From: Branchiostoma floridae
Lineage: Eukaryota; Chordata; Leptocardii; Amphioxiformes; Branchiostomatidae
DNA: 64,000 nt
Direction of reading: 5' to 3'
Assembly: GCF_000003815.2 (NCBI RefSeq)
Contig: NC_049979.1
Span: 28,206,249-28,270,248, forward strand
Below, in pieces: positions 11,512-23,631 of this stretch. How positions within the stretch are numbered: the stretch's first letter is position 1; each line of letters starts with the position of its first letter. Both the position numbers and the translations under genes were made by a program. The notes under the pieces are model-generated. The model worked only from the letters and a program-made list of their open reading frames with translations. It made no database searches and was not told the DNA's origin.

Positions 11512-11942
11512 ACGGCTTGCTGAAGAGTGTGTAACATAATCTTCCCCAGGCACCCAAGGTTATATTGCACCCTTACGTAATCCAAACATCTTTACGTACA
11601 CAATCAATGTCAAAGTCATATCCAGTTGCTTGAGTAATTGCTATTTGGTGTATCTTATTAACTCGGTGTCTAATCATCATCTACGTACGTCTTACATAAT
11701 TTGACAGGAAAATTTGTTCTATTTCAAAGTTTCAAAGTTTCAAAGTTTCATTTATTGACAGACAGGCCAAAATACAGTTACATCTGTACAAAGTAAGGGT
11801 TGAAATTTGAATGTCCTTCAGAACGTGCTGATTTTTCAGAAAACGTGCACACATCAACTTCTTTGGTTAAAATGTGAGGGAAACATCATTTACGGCCTTA
11901 TATCCCATCGTTTTGTTTCCTTTGGAATGTTTTATATATTGC
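11512..11942. repeat. Dispersed repeat R1, copy 2
   Basis: Diverged partner of 7031-7382. It has a small AAAGTTTC triplication at 11726-11750 and is followed by a (TAG)n run at 11950-11968. Confidence 0.75.
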
Positions 11943-12559
11943 CGTTATACTAGTAGTAGTAGTAGTATATTAGATACAAAGCAAAACAACAAGCCTAAAA
12001 ATTACAACTTATTTGCGATCAAATGATCCCCCAAACGGTCCCCATTCCGATTACATCGAAACCTGGCAATTTTTGTTTTAATACTTTTCTCGTTGCGGCC
12101 GGACGTAGTACTGCAGATTAGGCTCTGTAAGGGTACATAGTCACGAATTGAACAAACCGCCAGGGGTACCCACTACCAAAATGTAATACGGGTTATGCTG
12201 TTCACCACACTCACGCGCGCGCACGCACACACACACATGCATACACATCACACCATGGCCAATACAAACGCTGTTGAAAACATAACCTTCATAGCGAAGG
12301 TAAATACCCAAGATATCAGACCTAAACAGGAAGCCACACCCGAAGTTTGAATGACCTAGACAAACTCTGAAAGGCATGAGTTCACATAGAAAGGATGTTT
12401 GTTTGTTTGTTTGTTTGTATACTTGCTTATTTGTTTGTTTGTTGAAGCGCCGCAAGTAGAGCCGATATAACACCGTGGCCGACGCTTGAAGCGCTAAGTT
12501 CTTGTACTCTTTCACTTCTAGCTCATAAACCAATGACTAGGTTCAAGACAGTAGGGATC

Positions 12560-12830
12560 ATGCAGCCTAACTGCAGTGCAGGGTTTTTCGCACAGAACCC
12601 AGAGGTCATATGTTCGAATCCTGCCACGCCACCGATCTAAACGACCTTCCTCACTCCCCCCCCCCCCCCCAGGGGGGAAATGGGTGCCTGACTTCGGTTG
12701 GGGAGGTAAAATGTCAAGGGTTGGCTACCACCTAACACCTTCCACTACCGTACCCTACACACAGTAATCCACTGCCCCTACGGCCTAAAAAAAGGCTCTG
12801 GGACCACCTTTACCTTGTGGTTCGGGATGC
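12560..12830 (+). repeat. tRNA-derived SINE-like element
   Basis: Box-B-like TGTTCGAATCC at 12611-12621, preceded by a box-A-like stretch at 12561-12582, then a C-run and a tail containing CTACGGCCTAAAAAAAGGC. The cloverleaf is not complete. Confidence 0.5.
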
Positions 12831-12897
12831 ATTCATAAAAGTACATCCAATATTCCATAGATATTGGCAACATTGTGCTTTCCTTCCCTCGCGTTTC

Positions 12898-13051
12898 AAA
12901 ATGTCACGATCATTTAGGTGGTGCGTTTGCCAGCTGAACACCTGACGTTAATTGGTCTGATTTCACTCCCATTAGGGTAGATTTACCGACCAAAAGGACA
13001 AACATACGCTTTTATTATCGGGTACTGTAAAAACGGCGATGGTTTCATGTT
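12898..13051. repeat. Dispersed repeat R2, copy 2
   Basis: Partner of 8038-8198. R1 and R2 occur in the same order and orientation at both places, about 1 kb apart, suggesting one old duplication of a larger block. Confidence 0.8.
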
Positions 13052-13524
13052 CACTGTGACTCTCTTCGCCGAGACCGGAATACTACCGCCAAAATGTGTG
13101 AGTGTTTTGCCAAAATATGTGAGTGTTTTGTCTTCTAACCTGTTCCTCCTCCGTCTCCAAACAAATAAGGTCGATGACCTGTACCAGACTGCAGTCACCA
13201 TGGTTACTAAGGGTTTGTCAGGCACCCAGTGGTGTTCAATTACATCATGCTGCACCTGGCAGCTCGGTGAAAACCGTAAGGCCTTGTCATCATACCCAAT
13301 GAATGTGTTGCAGTAAGATTTAACAGAGCAATAGTTTGCTGTGAAGGTAAACATTATGTTTTTGCTTGCAGATACCACCTTTCTATTTTGCACTATACGC
13401 TCGGACACTTGTAGTGGCAGGTGACACATAGTACAGTGCGTTGCCTTGCTGTTTCATGCAGTAGCAAGGTGTATATTTACAGGAAGAGGTTGCTAGCTCT
13501 TCCCTTTAACTTGATCGAGGTAAC

Positions 13525-13640
13525 GTCACCTCCTCGAACACGGGACCTCCATCTTGCATCCCTTCCCCCTTCCCAGTTTCCCAATTACCAACTAATTGAA
13601 ACCAACAGGCTGCTACCAATTGAGCTACAGGGACATGCCC
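13525..13640 (-). repeat. tRNA-like SINE, minus strand
   Basis: On the minus strand GTAGCTCAATTGGTAGCAG (13609-13627) is a good tRNA 5' end/box A, and GTTCGAGGAGG near 13530-13541 is a weak box B. The spacing is longer than in a tRNA, so it is a diverged tRNA-derived repeat. Confidence 0.5.
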
Positions 13641-14440
13641 TTTCGATGATGATTACCTGAAGAGAAAATACTGTACCATTATTACAAACAGTCATTGTTA
13701 TCCGCCGTTTCTGATGTCGTCACAAAGCCACATTGCTCTTTCCATGACGTCACATTGGAGACGTTGCTACGCAACCGGGTTGTTGACAGGTCCGCCATGT
13801 GTAACAAACACGGACGGCCGAGGAGGATTCGTTCTTGAATTATTAAGAATAAAATGAATATCTTCATGACAAATAAAGGTTTGTGCGGAACAAAGTAGGT
13901 CATTAACAGCTTATGGACCATGTTCAAGAACGAAAATGGTAAGTTATCAATTTATTTCGTTGTTTTCCTTTACAGGGATCACCTTCAGTCTGATCTGTCA
14001 ATCCAGTTGCTACATTGTGAGTCCTGTAACCTGACCCACGTGCACTAAGACCTATGTTTGCCACACATAAATATTCGTTTGTTTATTTCTATCTTTTAAT
14101 TTCATATTTTAAACCGCATCGTGGCGTTACATACAAGGTTTTTACTGAATAGTACAAGCTGAATATCTGGACAGATTTATTTGATCCACTCATACCGAGA
14201 ACCTATAACGTTAACGTTACTCATTTCAATAAGTGTGCTCATAGTGGTGGGTTATTTTTAACGTGTGAAAGTTGGTTGTGTAAAAAGAGTCTCTTTATTC
14301 ATGTGAAAGTATCGTACATATAGTCTAGCATATTGGTTCGGCTTCATTTTACTTCTTGGTAATGGTGAAAATATAGGACTGTATGGGTTTAGCAATAACT
14401 TTAACGTTAATCATTTTGTAAAATCAAACACACGAGGAAT
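13641..14440. other. No supported gene
   Basis: Only short open frames. A possible ATG-plus-donor at 13914-13937 is discussed among the rejected items. Confidence 0.4.
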
Positions 14441-15200
14441 ACACTTTTTCGGAGCTACTCATATGTCTAAAATGAAAAGCAGAGAAGTTTTTCTAGATCG
14501 TTTGCAATGACTTGGGTAATGTTTATAAACTGCTGTGTTTCAAAGGCAGGTGGAAGTACATGTGGTTGTATTCATTAGTTGGAGGAACGTGGATATGGAA
14601 ATAGTTATGTTTGTGTAAAAGGACAACATGTTCTAGTCGAGCAAGTGATGAGCATGAGGTCATCTGAGGTTACAAGAGTTGCTTAGCAACAAGGTTGTTT
14701 ATAAACAGCCTCGCCTGTCAGAAGAAGACTGACCGTGACCGGAGGTGTCCACAGAAGAGGATCTTCCTAATAAAATCGACAATAAAACCGTCTTTGATGG
14801 GAAATAAAGGAATATAACCATAAACATACATTTCTTTCAGGTCAATTAGCCCCATCAGGCCAAAACTTTGGAGGTAAGTTTCCTTTTTTCTTCGTTGTGT
14901 GTGTGTGTGTGTGTCTGTGTGTCTGTGTCTGTGTGCGTGCGTGTGTGTTGGGGAGGGGGGGGGGGGCGTTGCATTGTTTGTGCGTGGTGTATCTATACAC
15001 TGGCAAGCGTAAGGAAAACATGCGACGGTGACAGCGAGACACTGCGAGATGTTGAATATTTGGACATGGACTTAGGCTCTCTAATGCCTATAGACGGAGT
15101 TTCTGCGCTGACTTTGCGGACTCCTATGATTCTAATAATATAACAGTGCTGACTTCTATTCAGGGGGTGGCAAGCGTAAGCGCTGATGCGTGATTTTCAA
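14440..15200 (+). repeat. Partial copy of the segmental unit
   Basis: It contains GCAAGTGATGAGCATGAGG, GTTGTTTATAAACAGCCTCG, the cassette at 14841-14873, a TG/poly-G tract and the start of the GCGCTGATxCGxGATTTTCAAC subrepeat, in the same order as at 15.99-16.45, 25.87-26.3 and 30.7-31.2 kb. Confidence 0.8.
14841..14873 (+). CDS. 33-nt micro-exon-like cassette 1
   Basis: TTTCTTTCAG precedes and GTAAGT follows exactly 33 nt. With one base carried from the previous exon it encodes QLAPSGQNFGG. See the micro-exon finding. No flanking larger exon has been identified, so gene status is unproven. Confidence 0.3.
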
Positions 15201-15607
15201 CATCCATTTCGCTCTGTGTAGATTTAACGCAAACTTTTGATAAGAATTAACTACGAATTTGGTGGGATTAAATTGGCAGATTAGTCGCTCTACATAAAAC
15301 AAGAGAAGGCTCAATTTTGAAGTTTAGTCTGAATGATATTCTTGCTGGTTAAAATCATAACGTCCAGCTGAGTTTATCGCTTTTTTTGTTGAAGATCAAA
15401 AACGTGTTGGTGACATTTCCTGGTAACGTTAGCATTTCTTAGCGTTTTCACTTAGATTTCTCTTTAAAAAAAGCAGTCGTTTTCCTTGGTCGCTTGCAAT
15501 AACATGGCTACTGCCTAAAAGTAAATGTTTTAGGGGCAGGTGGTTGTTTCGTTACATGTGATTGCTTTTAGTTTAGTAGGAAGAACGTGTATTCGTAAGT
15601 TTGTTTA

Positions 15608-15988
15608 GACAATGACAATGACAATGACAATGATGTTTATTGCATGTTCATGCCCCAATGGGGCTAAATGCATTAAGTTTGATATAAAGTTAATGACAAC
15701 AAATAAACAATGATATATCCTAATAATAACTATTTTCTACAAGCTTCGTCCCTCTTCTTAAAACAAGAGTAAACGAACTTACACAGTTCTTCCAATATGT
15801 CATAGTTAGTTGATGACATCAGATATTTAAACATGTCTACCTTTGTTATGTTTGTATATTTCTCTTTAACACGTTTAACATTAACAAGGCTATTACGCAT
15901 ATCATTGTACAGAGAACACTCTAGTACAAAGTGCATTTCATTTTCTATACATCTGACATTCTTATTACAAAACATGCATATTCTATCG
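15608..15988 (-). mobile_element. 5'-truncated non-LTR retrotransposon 3' end (L2/CR1-like)
   Basis: Minus-strand frame to 15730 encodes a CCHC-type LINE C-terminus, RICMFCNK...ENEMHFVLECSLYNDM, and ends KKRDEACRK. Its 3' tail is a (TTGTCA)n repeat at 15609-15632, typical of L2/CR1-type elements. The sister copy at about 25849 (TTTGTTCAGGGGACAACTG) shows the uninterrupted site. Confidence 0.75.
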
Positions 15989-16212
15989 AGGACAACTGTT
16001 CGTGTTCCAGAGCAAGTGATGAGCATGAGGTCATCTGAGGTTACAATAGTTGCTTAGCAACTAGGTTGTTTATAAACAGCCTCGCCTGACAGGAGAAGGC
16101 TGACCGTGACCGGAGGTGTCCACAGAAGAGGATCTTCCTAGTAAAATGGATAATGAAACGGTTTATTGACAGGAAATAAAGGAATGTAACCATAAACATA
16201 CATTTATTTCAG

Positions 16213-16245
16213 GTCCCTCAGCACCGTTAGGCAGAAACTTTGGAG
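16213..16245 (+). CDS. 33-nt micro-exon-like cassette 2
   Basis: Preceded by TTTATTTCAG, followed by GTAAGT, with a second GTAAGT donor 12 nt later. Encodes PSAPLGRNFGG in the shared phase. Confidence 0.3.
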
Positions 16246-16589
16246 GTAAGTCTGGAGGTAAGTTTATTTTTCTTTGTTTTGTAGTTTTGGTGGTGGTGGT
16301 GGTGTGTGTGTGTGTGTGTGTGTGTGTGAGGATATCGTATACACTGTACATACAGTCCCAAGCCCCCATTGTTTGCGCGTGGTGCGTCGATGTACTGGCA
16401 ATTGTATGACGGCGACAGCGAAACACACAACATTGAATATGTACGACTGAACTGAACTGATGTACGACTCCAAGGTATATTGAGAATACAGGCGCATGCT
16501 TGCGTGACGTAAAGTTCCCAGCGAAAATTCATCTCGAAATACTGTTGTGTACAGATATCATGAGTAACAAATAAATAGTATTTTTTCAG

Positions 16590-16622
16590 GTCCCTTAGCA
16601 CCGTCAAGCAGAGACTTCGGAG
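16590..16622 (+). CDS. 33-nt micro-exon-like cassette 3
   Basis: Preceded by TTTTTTCAG, followed by the weaker donor GTTAAG. Encodes PLAPSSRDFGG in the shared phase. In copies B and C the equivalent acceptor is present (26411-26420, 31242-31250), but the cassette is replaced after GTCCCT by a G-run. Confidence 0.3.
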
Positions 16623-17406
16623 GTTAAGTTTGCTTTTCTGTCTTCATTTTGTAGTTTTTTGTGTGTGTACGTGTGTGTGTGGGGGGGGAGGAGGGGGGGT
16701 GCTCATACACACATAATAACGTTACCCATATTTGTACGTGGCACGCCGATGCACTGGCAGGCGTGAGGAAAATAACTCTCCAAGCAGAGTTGAGTGGGGA
16801 ATATTGTGAACTTTTCATCATACAGTCAAACCTGCCCAAGACGACCACCCGGGGGACCGGAAAAAAACGGTCGATTTGGACAGGTGGTCGCTGAGAAGAG
16901 TATCGACTCAAAACATGCCCGATGCAAAGTATAAATGGTTTCTGTTGTGTTAAATGGCAAATAGCAAGCACACTGCACGTGCGCAAAGAAGCGTTTTAAA
17001 GCTCAATATTTGTACACTAACGTTTTAGACAGTAATGGAACTTTGATGTTGTCAGTTAGCATACAAGCCTTTATGCGTCGTGTTCTTGATCGCCGTATCT
17101 GAAATAACTACTGTGCACCTTTAAAATTCGATGCCCGGTACGTCCCGATAGCGTACTTACCCACGGGTGAATGTACAGTTCAGTTGGACACAAGCACTCA
17201 CACAGATCTTTCTTAAAAAGGTATGAGCTACACAGATCTTTCTTAAAAAAGTATGAGGCTATAAACGTTTCAGCATTCGTTCACTTTATAATGATATAGA
17301 TTTTTAAAAAAAACTTCTGTAACAACTAAATACGGATTTTCTTACAACGAAATTTCCTCCCATATTACAGTAGACATTGACCCACCCATTGACCGCCGCC
17401 ATATTT

Positions 17407-17440
17407 ATATTTCAGCCATACCATAGGTATGGTGAAATAT
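17407..17440. repeat. Short hairpin
   Basis: ATATTTCA(G)CCATACC and GGTATGGTGAAATAT form a 15-bp stem with one bulged base and a 3-nt loop. It lies just before the 163-bp repeats. Confidence 0.8.
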
Positions 17441-17639
17441 ATTGTATTCGTAATGTTTCTTTCTTTCTCCTGTCAAATCTTCAGAACACGGTATCTCCGT
17501 TGTTCTTCAACCGAATGACTTGAAATTTGGCACAAGGGTAGAGTGGGCCAATACCCTCGGGCTTTTTTTTTCATTTTTTCCATATCTGTCTCTTAAATGA
17601 TTTTATTAAGGTTTTTTGGTCATCTTAAGACCAAAACTG

Positions 17640-18140
17640 TATATTTGGGCCCCCTGTACCCTGGTATTATAACCGAATGAGCTGAAATTTGGCACAGATG
17701 TGCCTTGATAAGTCCCCCATATAGATTCAATATCAGTTTTGGTGTACAGTACAACAAAATGCTTATTTTTGCGATTTTTTGACCAATTTTTGACCAAAAA
17801 AGGACACTTTTGGCCCCTGTACCCTGGTATTACAACCAAACGAGCTGAAATTTGACAGAGATGTGCCTTGATAATGCCCCCATATAAATTTAAGAACACT
17901 TTTGGTGTACAGTACAACAAAATGCTTATTTTTGCGATTTTTTGACCAATTTTTGACCAAGAAAGGACACTTTTGGCTCCTGTACCTTGGTATTGCAACC
18001 GAATGAGCTGAAATTTGACACAGATGTGCCTTGATAATCCCTTCACATAAATTCAATAACACTTTTGGTGTACAGTGCAACAAAATGCTTATTTTTGCGA
18101 TTTTTGGCCAATTTTTGACCAAAAAAGGACACTTTTGGCT
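17640..18140. repeat. 163-bp tandem repeat, three units
   Basis: CCTGTACC begins units at 17653, 17816, 17979 and 18141 (spacing 163, 163, 162). Each has GAGCTGAAATTTG, GTGTACAGTACAACAAAATG and TTGACCAATTTTTGACC. The fourth start leads into the paired repeat that follows. Long minus-strand open frames across it are repeat translations. Confidence 0.9.
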
Positions 18141-18750
18141 CCTGTACCCTGGTACATGTATTACAATTAAATGACCTGAAATTTGGTATAGATAGGCATT
18201 AGATACTTGGTAACAAGATTCAAGTAAAATTTTTGACATAAACAACTTTAAAATGATTAATTTTGGCACTTTTCTGAGGGGAAATTTGTTTTCTTTTGGC
18301 CTCCTGACGTGACCTTCCGTGACCCCGCACAGAGCCACACCTGTGCGCGTCAGCCGGAGAGTTAATTGAATCAAAGACCTAGCCAATCAGCGAAGAGGAG
18401 GCCAAAGGCTAATTAATATTCATAAGCGGGGCCTCATGATCCCGTATATAGCAGTGTTCCCGCCAGGGGGAGCAAAGCCCGCCTAAGGCTCTCGCATTTT
18501 AGACTATTCAGAAGGCTTTATATTGTATCAGTTCTTAGGGGCATATCTATGATAATCGCAGCAGTCACTTAACTTCTCTTCAGGAGTTTAGCGTAACACT
18601 GTTTCAGGTCAAACCGTCAAAGGCAACTAAAAACAAACTTTAACGTTACTGAGTTCAACAGTACTTATAACTTGTTATCCGAAGTTGAAACGCTAGCGAT
18701 GGTATTTTCGCTGCGCTGTTAGCTCCGTGCGACTGTTGTTGACGGTCTTA
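18141..18750. repeat. Paired approx. 0.6-0.7-kb repeat, copy 1
   Basis: Collinear with 18772-19502: GGTATAGATAGGCAT, AGCCAATCAGCGAAGAGGA, AATTAATATTCATAAGCGG, ATAATCG.AGCAGTCACTTA and TGCGACTxTTGTTGACGGTCT. Confidence 0.85.
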
Positions 18751-18771
18751 TAACGGTATATTTTGCACCCC

Positions 18772-19502
18772 TGTACCCTGGTATGAGTAACATTTGGTAT
18801 AGATAGGCATAATATAGTTGGTAAAATGATCCAAGTAAAATTTTTGGCATAAAGTACTGTAAAAGGCTTAATTACAGCACTTTTTTTAGGGGAAATTGGT
18901 TTTCTTTCGTTCTCCATGCCGTGACCTTTCGGACGTTCACCCCACAGAGCCGACATCTGCACCTGCGTCTAGCCGGCAGGAAGAGTTAATTCAATTAATG
19001 GTTCAGCCAATCAGCGAAGAGGAAAGCGAAGGCAAATTAATATTCATAAGCGGGACCACACAATACGTTAACTTGAAGACTCAGGCCGTACAGACTTCTC
19101 GCCAGGATTTTTTCAAAGCGTCGGACAGGGGTCCGGGGGCCGCCGAATGTCCCTGGCGGGGTCCAGGGGCAGGGCCACTGTGGGGGGGACCCAGGTGGGC
19201 GAAGCCCCCCCGGAAGCTCTTGCATTTTAGGCTATTGAGAAGGCTTCTTTTATCAGTTTTATTAAGGGCCATATCTACGATAATCGTAGCAGTCACTTAC
19301 TTCTCTTCAGCAGTTTGACTTTAAAATATTTCGGGTCAAAGCTTCAAAGACAACTAAAACCTCATAAACAACAAACTTTACTTAGCTCAACAGTATACAA
19401 AAATATTGTACGGGTTGCCATCCTTAGTTGAAGCGCTTATTTATAGCGCTAGTATCTTCGCTGCGCCGTTAGCCGCCGTGCGACTTTTGTTGACGGTCTG
19501 AT
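18772..19502. repeat. Paired approx. 0.6-0.7-kb repeat, copy 2
   Basis: Direct copy of 18141-18750, with an extra G-rich segment around 19120-19210. The 140-aa plus-strand frame at 18896-19318 is not kept in copy 1, so I do not call it a gene. Confidence 0.85.
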
Positions 19503-20870
19503 ATCCCTACGTCGCCGCCTCGCTGATATTCCCACGGACATGTTTAAAAAAAAAAATACCCAGCAAAAAACGCTGTTCTGCGTCAAATTCTATTCTATAA
19601 AACTCAGTGTTACAGTCTAAATATTTTGTAGAAGCACCGCTGTAGGAAAGAAGGTCCAAGCAATGTAAAACATCACGTAGCATGAAGTTCGCTGTCAACT
19701 GGCACACAGCACATGACTGTTTGAAACTCTAAGTCTAATCAACAGCCGTGTTTGATTGATAGCCGGCGGTCCTATGATGAAGTCGGCGAAAGGTGCGTTA
19801 GTTAGAAAATCTGCGTTTAGTTTTGATACGTAATTATAAGTTAGACAGTGGCGAGAATGATTATTTTCTCATCAATATTTCTCTTCAGAATTATTTGAAC
19901 TTAATTGTACATCTAAACAATTGGCTTACCTGTGCAATGTTTATATGATTAATGATCAGTGTACTGAAATCATGTGTAACGTATGGCTCCTAGTCAATAG
20001 ATCAGCATTTTCTCTATAGTGACCACCTGTCTATAGTGGCCACATTTCCTAGTGCTGTTGTTGTTTGGCATAAACTTTGAACATTTAAATTGTAAGTAAC
20101 TTTAAACTGCCAGAGTTTCAGCCCAATAAAACACTCTCAGCGCCAGGGTATGAACAGACTGACCAGACAGACGAAAATAAATCCTCGAACAAGGTTCAAT
20201 CGTATCTTCCGGGTCTGGCAGGAAGTTGTTAAACTAAAATAAGAATAGGCTCGATGGTTGATTGCATACAAAGTAAAACAGTTTAATAGTTTTACAGCTT
20301 GAAGAAAACAAACGCTCCTACAGTACCTGCACCTGCTTGATAATTATTAAATCGTATGCCCTACTTGAATAAAAAAAGTTCATTGCAATAATAAATGTAC
20401 CCACATCACAAGGAGCTTATACTTTTTTAAACTTACACCTAGTTATCGTACTGAAAATTGTTAATGACATTACATGAAGTCATTCAACAATTTTCAGTCA
20501 TGATGAAAATTTTCTGAATGGAAGGTGTGATTATTGTCATTTTCTGAAAAATAGAAGCAAGCTCTGTTTTTACCTGGAGTCAATTCACAATACCAGTCCA
20601 CTTTGGGGGATAATGTACTGTTAAGAGGATGTTCCATTTTTGCGCAGGGGTGATTTGGAACAGTCCAATGTTGCGTGGGAAGGGGTATGGCTGAAATATG
20701 CTGTATTTGCTCTTAAGCAAATGTCGGCCTTTCTAGTTATCTATTCTAAACATAACATCGTAAAGGCAGTCAAAGTCCGACGCAAACTGGCCGATTTCGG
20801 CAAAGAATCGTGCTAGTTATCTTTAAAAATTCGATGAAAACCTCAATTTTGAAAATGATGCGGTCGTTTT
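19503..20870. other. Interior of the 4.2-kb element, no gene seen
   Basis: AT-rich. It contains subterminal-like GTGACCACCTGTC/GTGGCCAC motifs near 20020-20050 and a hairpin at 20451-20497 (CTGAAAATTGTTAATGAC paired with GTCATTCAACAATTTTCAG). Confidence 0.6.
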
Positions 20871-22258
20871 GGGTCCCAATTTGGGCCGGTCGCGGTCGCG
20901 TTGGCCAGGTGGTCGTTGAGAAAAGGTTACTTAATGCTTACGTCAATGGCAAAAAAAATCGGGACCGAGAAAAAGCGGTCGAATTGGCCAGGTGGTCGCT
21001 GAGAAGAGGTGGTCGCTCGGGCAGGTTTGACTGATATGTCCCGTTTTGTGTCCGTTGCTTTTGTGTGGAATGTGAACAGAAAACGGAACACAACGCTATG
21101 ATAAAGAAGGTCACAATGAAGACTTTCCCAACCAACCTCTGCAGCTACTTAGAGAGTAGAGTGAAATGCGACCCCCCCCCCCCCCAAAAAAAAGTTGCAT
21201 ATTTGCGACACCTGGCAGGCGCATATGGGATTATTTACAGGGGCGTGCGTTAGGCCTGGGCAATACAAGGACAAGAAAGACAGACATTGTGTAGCTGCGC
21301 AAAATTCGTCTGAAACTGGAAAGGTAACATTTGCAAAGAAATACATAATGTTTACCTTCACGTGGTCAAGCCACGTGAGCCTAACAAACTACTGCTCTGT
21401 TAATTCTTACTCCAACACATTCATAACGTCATATATGTTGACCAGGCCCTGTTCTGTCCTTAGCCATTTGCTACATTGTTACGTTGATGTAATCAAACAC
21501 CACAGGGTGTTTGCTACTTTACCAGTCAGTAACCATGGTGACAGGTGACAGCTGACTGGACCAGGTCATTGACCTTACATGTTTGGAGAAGAAGAGAAGA
21601 AAGGTAGCAGAAATAGTAAACATAAATACCGTTGTGTACAAATGATGAGGAAGAAAATTGTACTCCCAGCCAAGAGGAAAGGTCTACTACACATGCACAG
21701 TTTGTACTTTTGCAGCAACTTCTTCCTTCGCAGCCTTCTAGGAGTGCTGGTATTTATATATCGCTGAGGGAGTGCTGATTCGTGATTTTCAACATGGACC
21801 AACAAACAAGGTTCTCCAATGCCGGGAAAGGGAGCTTGGGCGCTTGACTTGTTTCGCGGAGTTCTAGCAGCGCTGGATTTTATGATTTTGATTTTGAGCG
21901 CTGATTCGCGATTGGTTGAGGTTCTCTAATGCCAGGACAGGGAGTCTCTGCACCGGCTTTGTAGGCTTTTAGCATTGTTGGTTGTTACATTTTTGGCTGA
22001 GCGCTGATTCGCAATTGTCAACATATGGGCTGAGATTCCTTATAATATGCCGGGAGATTTTCTGCGTTGGCTTCGCAGGCTTCTCGCGGGCTAATTCTTT
22101 TATCTTGGTGAGAGCACTGACTGGCGATTTTTCTGAGTTTCACATTTGTACACTGCGAAAGTGTGCGTTTTTATGGAGAGAAAAATGCAAAGATGTCGGT
22201 CTAGAAGTAAGATCTATCTGTTGGTCTAGAGTTCAAGATTTGATTAAATTTGTTTCTC

Positions 22259-22470
22259 TACGATGTTGTTAGTCCCCCACCCTACTGCTGGGCACTCAGA
22301 TAGCCTTCCTGAGGCCGTGACCACGTGGGATCCTTTGTTTACTGGGAAAAATAACTTAAAACAAAAAGGGAAAGGAAGTTCACATTTTACACCCAAACAA
22401 CACCCACACCTTCCCCTGACTATATGCCCACTTCTCTTCTTCGGACAGAACAAGTCAAATTGCTTCTGAA
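22259..22470. repeat. Conserved sub-block of the segmental unit (copy A)
   Basis: CTACGATGTTGTTAGTCCCC through GGACAGAACAAGTCAAATTGC recurs at 29278-29480 and 32524-32740. A small ATG frame (LLVPHPTAGHSDS...) is shared, but copy A loses its frame after about 33 codons, so coding is doubtful. Confidence 0.7.
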
Positions 22471-23631
22471 AGTTTAGAAAAGTAACGCTGAGACGGAATA
22501 TTACCTTTATTTTAAACTATTTTTATTATGATTTGCTTTAGGCCGTGATATAGATTCGATAATATGGATGGCATTAAATTCATGTGCACGTCAAATTTCG
22601 TCCGTTTTCATTAAAAGAAGTTTTCCACCATACTGCATTGTATAAAACAGCTGCAAAATTGAAACAAAATCGATATTCGTGGCCGATGACATAGAATTAC
22701 TAGCATTATAAATAAAACTGGCGTAATTTTCTCATTACACATTTCAAAAGTTCAACGTATTCAAGATATCAGGATGTTACCAACTGATCCGTCCAAGACT
22801 GGTAGAATTAGTAATGATATACCGTTATTTATGAATCATTTTGCTAAGTTTTGGCACAGATAAATTTGACTCGTTCTGCCTTGCCCCCACCCTGTTCCAA
22901 CTGCACCCACACCCCTCCCCCCACATACACCAATAGAGGCCTGCATACACGTTAACCTCCCCAGGATGTTCAAGGCTATATGCCATTAAAAATGTTAGAG
23001 GGGGGGGGGGGGAGTAACATCGAAATTATTTATAAACATCAGGATAATATGTACCAATTGTTTTGTCATAGTCGTGGGTTTTCGCCTCTAATATTTTTAG
23101 TGGGACAGCCTTGATTATGAAGTAAACTACCAAGCAAGACGGGTACACATGGGGGACAGGGGGGAGGAGTAGCATTGGATAGTCTCAGGGAGGTAGCCCC
23201 CTGGGGAGACCCCAGAGTCGTAGAAAGTCGAGGGGATGCGGTGTAGGGTGTCGGACTGATGCGCACCAATGAAATGTCTTGCTTTGATGAAATATTTCAA
23301 GATACATTTTACATTTCAAATTAAACTTTACATTACTAAGTCACAAAATGTACTTTCTGTTCAGTGTGGCCCAAAAAATGATAACAACGTCCATGCAAGC
23401 TCAAATTTCAAAACATTTGCCATTTCGAGCGATCAAGTGTCGGCTCTTGTTGACATGTTGGCGAATGTCTTTCGCAAACAGGCGCAGATCTAGGATACAT
23501 CATTATTGGCATTCGCTCGTGGTCGAGCATTGAAGTTTACGTCGAATCAAGCCTCAGTTACTGCTGGTGGATGACGATGTCTCATGTGGCTACTCAAGCC
23601 CAGGGCAGTACGGAAAAGGCTGGAACACTTA

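Larger units (their letters stand above)
16823..21033. mobile_element. 4.2-kb DNA transposon-like element, 27-bp TIR, ATA target duplication
   Basis: It starts CAGTCAAACCTGCCC and ends with the complement GGGCAGGTTTGACTG. The TIR extends through CGACCACC, with further GGTGGTCGCTGAGAAGAG motifs inside both ends. ATA flanks it at 16820-16822 and 21034-21036. Copies B and C have the empty site ATATCATATGTCC (26531 on, 31358 on), with one ATA. I see no transposase frame, so it is non-autonomous or decayed. The interior includes the tandem and paired repeats listed below. Confidence 0.85.

Noticed and set aside
13914-14046. Small two-exon gene starting ATGGACCATGTTCAAGAACG with donor at 13937
   Set aside because: The intron would be only 37 nt and the product 33 residues with no known motif.
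17606-18386. 146- and 207-aa minus-strand frames
   Set aside because: They span the 163-bp tandem repeats and repeat with them; no start context or family.
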